A stretch of DNA of 64,000 nt from Paraburkholderia fungorum (GTDB taxonomy: Bacteria > Pseudomonadota > Gammaproteobacteria > Burkholderiales > Burkholderiaceae): the NCBI RefSeq assembly GCF_902833645.1, contig NZ_CADFGE010000008.1, positions 339,187 to 403,186 of the forward strand, read 5' to 3'. Below, piece after piece: positions 50,993 through 59,483 of the stretch; within the stretch, counting starts at the first letter, position 1, and each line of letters begins with the position of its first letter. The notes under the pieces were generated by a model that saw only the letters and a list, made by a program, of their open reading frames with translations, was not told where the DNA came from and did no database searches. The position numbers and the translations under genes are program-made.

Positions 50993-52257
50993 ACCCGTCC
51001 GGCGGCGACCGTGACGCTGACGGTGCCACACATTCGATTGCGGAGGCGGTCGCTCGCCGCAGTTACGGCAAGCTCGTCGCGCTGCTGGCGATGCGTACCC
51101 GCGACGTCGCCGCGGCCGAGGACGCGCTCGCCGACGCGTTTGCGGCCGCGCTCGCGGACTGGCCGAAGCGCGGCTGCCCCGCGAATCCCGAAGCGTGGCT
51201 GATGACGGTGGCGCGCCGCCGGGCGCTCGACGGCGCGCGACATCGCCGGGTCGGCGATGAAGTGGTGAACCAGCTCGCGATCCTCGCCGACGAGATCGAC
51301 GAACGCGAAGCCGGCCTGTTGCCCGACCGGCGGCTTGCGCTGCTGTTCGCTTGCACGCACCCGGCGCTCGACGCCGCGATTCGCACGCCGCTCATGCTGC
51401 AGGTGGTGCTGGGGCTCGAAGCGAAGACGATTGCGTCCGCGTTCCTGATGTCGCCCGCCGCGATGACCAAGCGTCTCGTGCGAGCGAAGAACAAGATCCG
51501 CGAAGCCGGCATTCCGTTCAGCGTACCGGAGCGCGAGGAGCTGCCCGAGCGGCTCGCTGCGGTACTGGAAGCGGTCTATGCGGCGTATGCGGAAGGATGG
51601 ACCGATCCGGTCGGCAGCGATACCGAGCGGCGCGATCTCGCCGGCGAGGCGCTGTTTCTTGCACAACTGCTCGTCGAGCTGCTGCCCGAGGAACCGGAGA
51701 CGCTTGGTCTGCTCTCGCTGATGCTGTACGCGCAGGCGCGGCGCGATTCGCGACGCGACGCAGCCGGCGAGTACGTGCCGCTGTCGGCTCAGGATCCGGC
51801 GACATGGAACGCACCGATGATCGACGCCGCCAGCGCGTTGTTAAGACGCGCAAGCGCATTCAATACCATCGGGCGCTTTCAGCTCGAAGCCGCGCTGCAG
51901 TCCGCGCACGTCCACCGCTGCTGGACGCATCGCCCGAACTGGGATGAGATCGTGCAACTCTACGATGCGCTGCTCGCGCTCTCGGCTTCGCCGGTGGTCG
52001 CCGTGAACCGAGCGCTCGCGCAGGCGGAGCGGGACGGCCCGCGGGCGGCGCTCGACGCGCTCGAGCCGTACGCGGACGATCCGCGACTGAGCGACTACCA
52101 GCCGTACTGGGCCGCGCGTGCCGATCTGCTCGCGCGTGCCGGTGCGACGGCCGAAGCGCTTGGCGCGTACGACCTCGCGATCGGACTCGAACGCGATCCG
52201 GCCGCGCGCCGGTTTCTGCAGCGCAAACGCACTGAGGTGTTATCGGCGGGAAGTTAG
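50989..52257 (+). CDS. ECF sigma factor, ECF42-like (DGPF-associated)
   Basis: 422 residues. N-terminal sigma region 2 (RSYGKLVALLAMRTRDVAAA; WPKRGCPANPEAWLMTVARR) and region 4 (MSPAAMTKRLVRAKNKIREA), then a long C-terminal extension with TPR-like helical repeats (ALLALSASPVVAVNRALAQA; GAYDLAIGLERDPAARRF). This layout plus the translationally coupled DGPF partner defines the ECF42 group, which lacks a classical anti-sigma factor. The trigger is unknown. Confidence 0.92.
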   Translation: MNPSGGDRDADGATHSIAEAVARRSYGKLVALLAMRTRDVAAAEDALADAFAAALADWPKRGCPANPEAWLMTVARRRALDGARHRRVGDEVVNQLAILADEIDEREAGLLPDRRLALLFACTHPALDAAIRTPLMLQVVLGLEAKTIASAFLMSPAAMTKRLVRAKNKIREAGIPFSVPEREELPERLAAVLEAVYAAYAEGWTDPVGSDTERRDLAGEALFLAQLLVELLPEEPETLGLLSLMLYAQARRDSRRDAAGEYVPLSAQDPATWNAPMIDAASALLRRASAFNTIGRFQLEAALQSAHVHRCWTHRPNWDEIVQLYDALLALSASPVVAVNRALAQAERDGPRAALDALEPYADDPRLSDYQPYWAARADLLARAGATAEALGAYDLAIGLERDPAARRFLQRKRTEVLSAGS

Positions 52258-52275
52258 ATCGGTGCAGTCCGCCAA

Positions 52276-54663
52276 TCAACGCTCGACTTTCGACATCACC
52301 GCCGTCGTCGGATCATACCGGTAACCCTTCTGCGAAAGCCGCTCGGCCATCGTCGCGCCGATCAGCTTTTGCTGCGTGTCCCGGGATATCAGATCGCTAT
52401 CCGGCTTGAAGCGCTCAAGTTCGGACGAGAGCTTGCGGATGAGCGCCACTTCTCCTGTACTGCGCGAGTCGATAAACAGAAGCTTCTCGTTTGCCGCAGC
52501 GAGTCGTTCCTTGAGATCCTTCGCGTGCGCGACCCACTGTTCCGCGATTGCCCTAAGATCGTTAAAAGCCTTCTCATGCGCTTTGGCCTGAGCCGAAATC
52601 TGGCGTTGCAACTCGGCGACTTCTTCCGCCGACGCTGATTCGGACGCTTGATTGGCAAGCTGAAGATGGCGTCGTGCTTCTTCCGCGCGAATTTTTTCGA
52701 CTTCCGCGAGACGTTGCGCCAACGTCGTCGCGTGCTGCTCGGCGGCCTCGGCCCGTTGCTTTGCGCTGGTACCGTCTTGTGCAACCCGGGCCAGTTCCTC
52801 GCTCGTTGCCGACGCGTTCTGCGATACCCGAGCCAACTCAGCTTCCGCCACCGTTTTCGCCTCGGTGATAGTACGAACCTGTTCCCGCGCCGCCTCGAGT
52901 TCGCTCGTCACACGCTGCAGTTCGCCCAGTTGAAGCGACGCTTCATCGTGCCGCGCTGCGCCTGCATCGCGCTCTGCCGCGAGCGCGCTGCGCGCTTCGC
53001 CCAGCTCAGCCTCAAGCGCAGCGATCCGCGCCAGGCTCTCATGTGCCTGCGCAGTGGCCGCTTCTACGCGCGACGACGCCGCGCCGGCCTCCTGCGCCCA
53101 TCGTTGCGCATCGGCCGATTTCGCCTGCTCGACGTCGGCAAGCTGCTGCTGCAACGCCGCGGCATGCTGTTCGGCAGCCTCCGCCCGCTCCTTGGCGGCC
53201 GCGGCGTCTTGTGAGACCCTCGCCAGTTCGGCGCTCGTCGCCGAGGCATTCTGTGCAAGCTGAGCCAGTTCGGCATCCGCAGCGGATTTCCCTTCCGTGA
53301 TGGCGTCAAGCTGTTGCCGCACCGCATCGAGTTCGCTCGTCACGCGCTGTAGTTCGCCAAGCTGAACCGACGCTTCCTCGCGCCGCGCTGCGCTCGTCTG
53401 CTGCTCTGCCGCAAGCGCGTTGCGCGCCTCGGTCAGTTCGGCCTCTAATGCGGCGACCCGCGCCAGGCTCTCGCTCGCCTGCGCCGCGGCGGCGTCCGCA
53501 CGCGATGAGGCCGCGCTCGATTCCTGAGCCCATCGCTCCGCTTCAACCGTCTTCGCCTGTTCGAGGTCCGCAAGTCGCTGCGCTAACGTCGCGGCATGCT
53601 GTTCCGCCGATTCTGCCCGCTCCTTCGCAGCAGACGCCTCCTGCGAAATCCGGGCGAGCTCGGCATCCGCCGCCGCTTTCGCTTCGGTCATCGCACCAAC
53701 CTGCTCCCGCGCCGCTTCGAATTCCCGGCTCACACGCTGCAATTCGTCGAACTGAATCGCGGCTTCCTCACGACGCGCTGCGCTTGTCTGGCGCTCGGCT
53801 TCAAGTGCGTGACGCGCCTCATCCCTTTCGGCTTCCAGTCCGGCGACCCGCGCGAGACTCTCGCTCGCCTGCTCCGTGGCCGCTTCCGCGCGAGCCGACG
53901 CCGCAGTTGCCTCTTGCAATGCTTTATCCGCTTCGGCCGACTTCGCCTGACAATCGAAGCCCAGCGAGGAAATCTCCTGCCGCGCCTCGTCGAGCGCCTG
54001 CTTCATCCGCGCGATTTCGTCGTTCTGGGTCGACACGGCGGCGGCCAGTTCTTCGCGCGCCTTGCGCTCCTCGTCGAGATCCGCCCTGGTGTGCTCCAGC
54101 GCGGCCTGTTCCGTCGACACTCGCTGCGCCAGTTCTGCCGCGCGAGCCTCGCCCGCTTCGGCCCGGCCCGTCGCAGCCGCGAGTTCCGCTGTGAGTCGAG
54201 CGGACATGGCCTCGGAAGCACCTAATGCATTCGTCAGCGCAATATGGCGCTCGCGCTCTGCTGCAACTTCTTCGGCCGACTTCTGGTACTCGACTAGCAC
54301 CTCATCGCGTTCCGCACGGAGAGCGTCGAGTTGCTGGTTCACGGCGCTCAGGTGCTGACTGACCGCTTTGTCGGCTTCGCCTTGAGCCGCCATCCAGAGC
54401 CGATCCGCGGCGTTCATCATGGTTTCGGCAATATGCCCCGGCAATGCAGCCTGCACCTGCATAGGCGGCGTAACGGGCTGCCGCACTTCGCGCCAGCGTT
54501 GCAAAGCCGCTGCAATGGCAACAATCGACCCGCCGGGAAGCTCCGGCCAAATGGTCACCGGGGAAACTTTCCGGCCTTCCTCGACCATGCGATCCGCGAT
54601 TTCCGCGACCCGTTCGTCCGTGATGGTGTCTGCGTCCGTGAACATAAGTGCCTCAAAGCTCAA
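52276..54663 (-). CDS. KfrA-like coiled-coil DNA-binding protein
   Basis: 795 residues. Residues ~10-65 resemble the KfrA N-terminal DNA-binding domain (ITDERVAEIADRMVEEGRKV; WPELPGGSIVAIAAALQRWR). Residues ~100-770 are an Ala/Glu/Arg/Gln-rich long coiled coil with three internal repeats of 130, 144 and ~125 residues, each starting ASESLARVA or AHESLARIA. The C-terminal ~60 residues (TRDTQQKLIGATMAERLSQK-like) are a conserved end of the family. KfrA proteins are plasmid partition and segregation-associated nucleoid proteins. ATG 54645 (MFTDAD) is an alternative start. Confidence 0.85.
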   Translation of the reverse strand: MSFEALMFTDADTITDERVAEIADRMVEEGRKVSPVTIWPELPGGSIVAIAAALQRWREVRQPVTPPMQVQAALPGHIAETMMNAADRLWMAAQGEADKAVSQHLSAVNQQLDALRAERDEVLVEYQKSAEEVAAERERHIALTNALGASEAMSARLTAELAAATGRAEAGEARAAELAQRVSTEQAALEHTRADLDEERKAREELAAAVSTQNDEIARMKQALDEARQEISSLGFDCQAKSAEADKALQEATAASARAEAATEQASESLARVAGLEAERDEARHALEAERQTSAARREEAAIQFDELQRVSREFEAAREQVGAMTEAKAAADAELARISQEASAAKERAESAEQHAATLAQRLADLEQAKTVEAERWAQESSAASSRADAAAAQASESLARVAALEAELTEARNALAAEQQTSAARREEASVQLGELQRVTSELDAVRQQLDAITEGKSAADAELAQLAQNASATSAELARVSQDAAAAKERAEAAEQHAAALQQQLADVEQAKSADAQRWAQEAGAASSRVEAATAQAHESLARIAALEAELGEARSALAAERDAGAARHDEASLQLGELQRVTSELEAAREQVRTITEAKTVAEAELARVSQNASATSEELARVAQDGTSAKQRAEAAEQHATTLAQRLAEVEKIRAEEARRHLQLANQASESASAEEVAELQRQISAQAKAHEKAFNDLRAIAEQWVAHAKDLKERLAAANEKLLFIDSRSTGEVALIRKLSSELERFKPDSDLISRDTQQKLIGATMAERLSQKGYRYDPTTAVMSKVER
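52669..53868 (-). repeat. Three tandem ~390-430 bp repeats inside the KfrA-like gene
   Basis: The coiled-coil part of the KfrA-like protein contains repeat 1 (residues 266-395), repeat 2 (396-539, with an extra 14-residue NASATSAELARVSQ-type insertion) and repeat 3 (540 to ~665, with a divergent end). Shared words are ELQRV, EAK-AADAELA, AKERAEAAEQHAA and RWAQE. This indicates tandem duplication of a coiled-coil module. Confidence 0.75.
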
Positions 54664-54827
54664 TATGGCTTGCCAGAAAATAGAGTACCCAATACGTTAC
54701 CGCATTCGAGCGTATTGCCGATGAAAGGACGTGGGTTTGCCCATATCGCATGGGCAAGCAGCGTCGCGGGTTCAGTGATGGCGATCACACCCGCAAAGTC
54801 GCCGACGCCCGACAAACGCCTGACGCG

Positions 54828-56390
54828 TCACGACGGCTGGCCTGCTCCATAACCTCCGGGCGCGGTTGCAGGCGCGGTCAGATCTTCGTCTGAAGCGGGA
54901 TGTGCCGTCTTGCCGGCCTGCACACCGCTCGATTCGACAATTTCAACCCGCAGACTGCCTTGATTATTCCAGTACGCCCAGCTGGCGTCGTTGGCAAAGC
55001 AATATAGATAACCTGAGTGGGGTGCCTCGACCTCCACCTCTCGACCGATTCTGAAGTAGAAGGGTTCCGGCGGCACGCCCGCCTCCCCCGGCTCCGCTGG
55101 GTCCCCCGGGTATGAAATCGCACCGCAGAGTTCGAACCAGTTCGCCCCCTTGACCCGTTTGGACCAGGCCAGCAGGCGTAGCAGCCACGTACCCCGCGTA
55201 CCCTCCGCGCCCGACGCGCTGTCCCCATCCAGCCATGTTTGACCGTCAGGCACCTTGAACCGGTAGCGCACGCCTTGCTTCATGAAAATACCTGTCCAGT
55301 TCCACAACGAACTGGCGAAAACCCGTACCTGAACTGGGACCGCGGGGTTGACGTTGGGTCGATAGGGAGCCTGAAAGATGGGCGGATCGGCCTGCCGCGC
55401 CAAGGCCAGCGCCGAGATCGATTCGGCGCATATCCGCGAATCCTTCGCCAGATACGGGAAGGATCGCGGACGAAAGCCGATTCTCCTGTAGAAGCCCGTC
55501 AGCGAGTTATGCAATACGCCATGCACCGCGGCTGGCGACGACTGATCCGCATCGGCTAACTGCTCCAGCATGGCTAGCGCGAACACCGCGCCGCAGCGCG
55601 CGGCCTCGGCCATCATCCATTTGAGCGTGGCGTCGGAAAGCCCGGTTTCCTTGTAGCCGCCGCCGACGTCAGCGTGCACCCCAGGGAACCACAACTGGGT
55701 CACGCGCACCGGGTCGCAACCATCCGCATCCGTCCACAAGGTTGGCAAGAAGTTGTTGCGCTGCTCGTCGATCGCGAGGGCTTGTACCGCGCGTTCAACT
55801 TCTGGCGACAGCGTCGTGTCATGAAATTCGAAACGCTGCCTGCCGAGGCCGAATAACTGCGCAATTTCAGGGACGCCGAGCGCGCCCACCGTCTCCCATA
55901 CGCCCAGGAAGCGAATGGGCGGCGGTTTGCCGTGCGCGGCGCGGAAGCGTTCCTGCCGGCTGACGTTCGCCGGTATTTTTGGGTCGAGCCGGTACAGGTT
56001 CCATGCCTCTTTGACCAGCGCCCAGCTTGCCCTGTGCGGCAACCCGCAGTGATGCAGCATGCCCACCAGGCTTCGCGCGGTGAACGCGCCACGGGAGAAA
56101 CCGATCACGAAGATTTCAGAACCTTCTTCGTAGTGGTCGGACAGCCACTTGTAGGCGGTTCGAATGTCCCGGGAGAGTCCTAGTCCAAGCGCGCCGTCGA
56201 TGACGCGGCGCACCCTGCCTTCGTTGGCACCAATGCCGACGTGATAGTACCGAAGCTGTTCGATGCCATCGCCGCCGCGCTCGCTCAGCGCGTTGAAAAA
56301 GCGGACAACGTTCGTTGGAACAGGCACCCCCTGAAACTCGTCGCTGTCCGAGTTCCAGGTGCCGTCACAGCAAACGAAAAGTCTTTTCAT
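54828..56390 (-). CDS. DUF2235 alpha/beta hydrolase with lectin-like C-terminus
   Basis: 520 residues. Residues 1-330 are a DUF2235 domain: MKRLFVCCDGTWN, nucleophile motif GFSRGAF (Ser99), FLGVWETVGALGVP, WFPGVHADVGGGY. Such domains are found in T6SS phospholipase Tle1 and others. The C-terminal ~170 residues end with FYFRIGREVEVEAPHSGYLY then CFANDASWAYWNN and GSLRVEIV, resembling a LecA/PA-IL-type sugar-binding beta domain. No signal peptide. Adjacent genes are not T6SS, so a secreted effector role is unproven. AAGGA precedes the start. Confidence 0.85.
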   Translation of the reverse strand: MKRLFVCCDGTWNSDSDEFQGVPVPTNVVRFFNALSERGGDGIEQLRYYHVGIGANEGRVRRVIDGALGLGLSRDIRTAYKWLSDHYEEGSEIFVIGFSRGAFTARSLVGMLHHCGLPHRASWALVKEAWNLYRLDPKIPANVSRQERFRAAHGKPPPIRFLGVWETVGALGVPEIAQLFGLGRQRFEFHDTTLSPEVERAVQALAIDEQRNNFLPTLWTDADGCDPVRVTQLWFPGVHADVGGGYKETGLSDATLKWMMAEAARCGAVFALAMLEQLADADQSSPAAVHGVLHNSLTGFYRRIGFRPRSFPYLAKDSRICAESISALALARQADPPIFQAPYRPNVNPAVPVQVRVFASSLWNWTGIFMKQGVRYRFKVPDGQTWLDGDSASGAEGTRGTWLLRLLAWSKRVKGANWFELCGAISYPGDPAEPGEAGVPPEPFYFRIGREVEVEAPHSGYLYCFANDASWAYWNNQGSLRVEIVESSGVQAGKTAHPASDEDLTAPATAPGGYGAGQPS

Positions 56391-56447
56391 GTTTGTGGTC
56401 CTTCTCGTCCTGCGAGACGTTCATCACGCAGTGCAACAACCGTCACC

Positions 56448-58373
56448 TCATATTTCGACTCGCGAGCCCAGTTCGATCACCCGGTTCGTGGTCAGCTTGA
56501 AATAAGCCGCCGGGTTGCCGATATTGTGCGCCATCACACCGAAAAGTCGTTCGCGCCACACCGGCATCCCCTTGCCTCCGGTTGCCACCACGGTGGCATG
56601 ACTGAGGAAATAGGACACCTGTGCCGGATCGACCGCGAGACCCTTCGGCTCGCAGTCGCGCAGCGCTTGCGGAAGATCGACCTCGTCCTTGAAACCGTAG
56701 GCCACGATAATCGTGTAGCAGTCGTGGCCAAGCGACGTGATCGTCACGCGTTGCTCACGCGGCACATAGGGCACGTCCAGGTTGATCACATGCACGAACA
56801 GCACACGCTCGTGCACCACGTGGTTGTGCGCCAGGTTATTGACCAGTGCGTGCGGCACGGTGTTGGGGTCGATGGTCAGGAACACCGCGGTGCCGGGCAC
56901 GCGGGTCGCCGCCTTTGCGAACAGGCTGTCGAGGTATCTGGCCAGCGGCAGCGCGCCGGCATGGACGCCGGCCTCTTCGACCATCAGTCCACGGCCGCGG
57001 TGCCAGGTGGACATGATGGTGAACATGATCGCGCCCAGCAGCAGCGGGAACCACCCGCCATCCACGAACTTCAGCAGATTGGACGAGAAGAACGCCAGGT
57101 CGATGACGAAGAAAAAGCCGGTGGCCAACACGCACAGTAGCCAGTTGTAGTGCCATGCGTAGCGCACCACGTAGAACGTGAGGAAGGTGGTGATCATCAT
57201 GGTGCCCGTTACGGCGATGCCGTAGGCCGAACCCAGCGCCGTCGAGGAGCCGAAGCCCAGCACGGCGGCCACCACCGCGATCAGCAGCAGCCAGTTGATG
57301 GCGGGCACGTAGATCTGGCCAACTTCGCGTTCCGACGTATAGATGATGCCCATACGCGGCATGAAGCCCAGTTGCATGGCCTGCCTCGTCATGGAAAACG
57401 CGCCGCTGATCACCGCCTGCGACGCGATCACGGTCGCCACCGTGGCCAGCACTACCATCGGAAAGAGCGTCGCCGACGGGAACAGGTGGAAGAACGGGTT
57501 ATCCACGGTCTTGGGGTCCGACAACAGCAGCGCGCCCTGACCCAGGTAGTTGAGCGCCAGCGCGGGCAGCACGAGAGCGAACCAGGACAGGCGGATCGGC
57601 GGCGCGCCGAAGTGGCCCATGTCGGCATATAGCGCCTCGGCGCCGGTCAGCGCCAGCACCACCGCGCCAAGCGAGATAAAGGCCCGCCAGCCGTTGCGCA
57701 GCAGAAATTCGAGGCCGATGAACGGGTTGAACGCGTCCAGGATGGCCGGCGCGCGACCGATGTTGAGCAGTCCCACCACCGCGATCACGCCGAACCACAG
57801 CACCATCACCGGCCCGAACACCGCGCCGATCCCGGCCGTGCCATGCCGCTGCATCAGAAACAGGGCGACCAGCACGACCAGCGCGATCGACACCACGTAG
57901 GGTTTGAGCTGCGGCTCCGCCACTTGCAGACCTTCCACCGCGCTCAGCACCGAGATCGCCGGCGTGATGACGCCGTCGCCATAGAACAGCGCCGCGCCGA
58001 ACACACCGGCAAGCAGCAGGCCGTTACGCAGCCGCGGGCGGTCCATCACCGAACTGGAAGCCAGCGCCAGCAGCGCCATGATGCCGCCCTCGCCGTGGTT
58101 GTGAGCGCGCATGATCAGCGTCACATACTTGAGCGTCACCACGATGATCAGCGACCAGATGATGAGCGATACCACGCCCAGCACATTGAAGCGGTTGAGC
58201 ACCAGCCCGTGGCTCGAGTCGAATACCGTGCTCATGGTGTAGAGCGGACTGGTGCCGATGTCGCCGAACACAATGCCGATGGCGGCCAGCGCCAGTTTTG
58301 CCATCGACCCGTGGCCACGTTCTCCGATGTGGCCGGCCTGGACGCCCGTTTGCGGATCCGCAGACGATTTCAT
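56448..58373 (-). CDS. kup: Kup potassium uptake transporter
   Basis: 641 residues, K+:H+ symporter of the KUP/HAK/KT family. Signatures: LALAAIGIVFGDIGTSPLYT, YVTLIMRAHNHGEGGIMALL, LLAGVFGAALFYGDGVITPA, SVLSAVEGLQVAEP; about 12 membrane helices, then a C-terminal cytosolic domain (VLFVHVINLDVPYVPREQRV). AAGGAG precedes the start. The long plus-strand frames that overlap it (56241-57140, 57150-57632) are shadows. Confidence 0.97.
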   Translation of the reverse strand: MKSSADPQTGVQAGHIGERGHGSMAKLALAAIGIVFGDIGTSPLYTMSTVFDSSHGLVLNRFNVLGVVSLIIWSLIIVVTLKYVTLIMRAHNHGEGGIMALLALASSSVMDRPRLRNGLLLAGVFGAALFYGDGVITPAISVLSAVEGLQVAEPQLKPYVVSIALVVLVALFLMQRHGTAGIGAVFGPVMVLWFGVIAVVGLLNIGRAPAILDAFNPFIGLEFLLRNGWRAFISLGAVVLALTGAEALYADMGHFGAPPIRLSWFALVLPALALNYLGQGALLLSDPKTVDNPFFHLFPSATLFPMVVLATVATVIASQAVISGAFSMTRQAMQLGFMPRMGIIYTSEREVGQIYVPAINWLLLIAVVAAVLGFGSSTALGSAYGIAVTGTMMITTFLTFYVVRYAWHYNWLLCVLATGFFFVIDLAFFSSNLLKFVDGGWFPLLLGAIMFTIMSTWHRGRGLMVEEAGVHAGALPLARYLDSLFAKAATRVPGTAVFLTIDPNTVPHALVNNLAHNHVVHERVLFVHVINLDVPYVPREQRVTITSLGHDCYTIIVAYGFKDEVDLPQALRDCEPKGLAVDPAQVSYFLSHATVVATGGKGMPVWRERLFGVMAHNIGNPAAYFKLTTNRVIELGSRVEI

Positions 58374-58523
58374 GAATGGCTCCTTCTCTATGAGTGAGGA
58401 CCCCCGCCAACGAACGATGCGCCGTCCCGAGCGCCAGGCGGCCCGTCTCCTGCCATGGCTGAGCTGCGGCCTGCCTGTCGATAACAGCGTATAAAAAAAA
58501 GGGCGCGTTTCAAAGCATCCGCT

Positions 58524-59327
58524 TCAGCTTGCCTCCGATTCCCCGTCCATGATGAGTAGAAATAGCGTCGACTGCGACGAGATGTTCAGCTTCCTGTAAA
58601 GATTGCGCCGATGCACCTTGGCGGTGGCCGGCGACACGCCAAGCAGTTTTGCCATATTTTTGGTCGAATGACCGGCCAGAATCATCAGCGCGACTTCAAT
58701 CTCACGCTGGGTCAACGAAGCATTGGAGCGCTTGTGCAACGCCTGTTCGAAGTGAAGACGCCGGTCGCTTTGCGCGGATGAACTGACCGGCGGCGGGAGT
58801 AGCGCTGTCTGCGCCGACAGCGCATGGCACATCAACGGCAGCAACCATGCGCCGTACAGGCAGAGCGTGCCGATTTCAGTCGCGTTGAAGCGGCGTTCGC
58901 TACCCAGCGATACGGACAGCGTGCCGCCCGCCGGCAGTGGCGCCAGAAGCTGCACCTCGTCTTCCAGCACGTTCACCGAAAAATAACGGCGAAAGTATTC
59001 GGTTTCGCGGAAATGATCGGGCGCCACTTCGTCGAGACAATACACACCCGGGCTGATCGCGCCGAGGCTGAATTGATAGAAAGGGTCCAGCAAATAGACG
59101 CTATTCAAATACCCTTTGAACAGTTCGTCGTGGGGCGCGCGCGCCGGGATTTCCGCGATCAACTGGGGCGTTCCGTTGGGCCAGAAAATCATCACCACCC
59201 AGTTGTCGACGTGGACCACCTTGCGCAACAGGTCGATCAGCGCTTGCCAGAACTGTTTGTCGTCGAGTTTCTCGACCAGACGTCCAAGCCGCTGATGAAA
59301 CGCAACGTCCGATACTTCAAGCTGCAT
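58524..59327 (-). CDS. LuxR family transcriptional regulator
   Basis: 267 residues from Met 59327 (GGAGA six bases upstream). N-terminal ~180 residues have no recognised ligand domain but a sensor-like layout (VVMIFWPNGTPQLIAEIPAR; LDPFYQFSLG). C-terminal LuxR/GerE HTH: LTQREIEVALMILAGHSTKN and ATAKVHRRNLYRKLNISSQS. Divergent from the DmpA-type peptidase at 59484. A palindrome at 59343-59360 sits 16 bp from its start codon, suggesting autoregulation and control of the peptidase operon. Confidence 0.88.
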   Translation of the reverse strand: MQLEVSDVAFHQRLGRLVEKLDDKQFWQALIDLLRKVVHVDNWVVMIFWPNGTPQLIAEIPARAPHDELFKGYLNSVYLLDPFYQFSLGAISPGVYCLDEVAPDHFRETEYFRRYFSVNVLEDEVQLLAPLPAGGTLSVSLGSERRFNATEIGTLCLYGAWLLPLMCHALSAQTALLPPPVSSSAQSDRRLHFEQALHKRSNASLTQREIEVALMILAGHSTKNMAKLLGVSPATAKVHRRNLYRKLNISSQSTLFLLIMDGESEAS

Positions 59328-59342
59328 GCCGGTCTCCGCCAA

Positions 59343-59360
59343 CTACCCCTTAAAGGGTAG
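59343..59360. promoter_or_regulatory. Palindrome between LuxR regulator and peptidase gene
   Basis: CTACCC-CTTAAA-GGGTAG: perfect 6-bp arms, with CCCTTAAAGGG as perfect core. It lies 16 bp upstream of the LuxR-family gene start (59327) and 124 bp before the DmpA-like gene start (59484). Candidate recognition site for the LuxR-type regulator. Confidence 0.6.
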
Positions 59361-59483
59361 GCCGCATTATCGTTCTAGCCCTTCGGCCGGATTTTCACTC
59401 ATTGCCCGCCACCCTACCATCTCCATACCCCGCCGCATGCGCGTCGACAAGCTTGCTCGCAACGAGCAACACAGGAGAAAAGT

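Noticed and set aside
53448..54194. Long plus-strand frames over the KfrA-like gene
   Set aside because: They are Pro/Arg/Ser-rich antisense readings of Ala/Glu coiled-coil codons.
56241..57140. Plus-strand frame over the 5' end of DUF2235 and the 3' end of kup
   Set aside because: Spans two genes on the other strand, His/Arg-rich, no motif.
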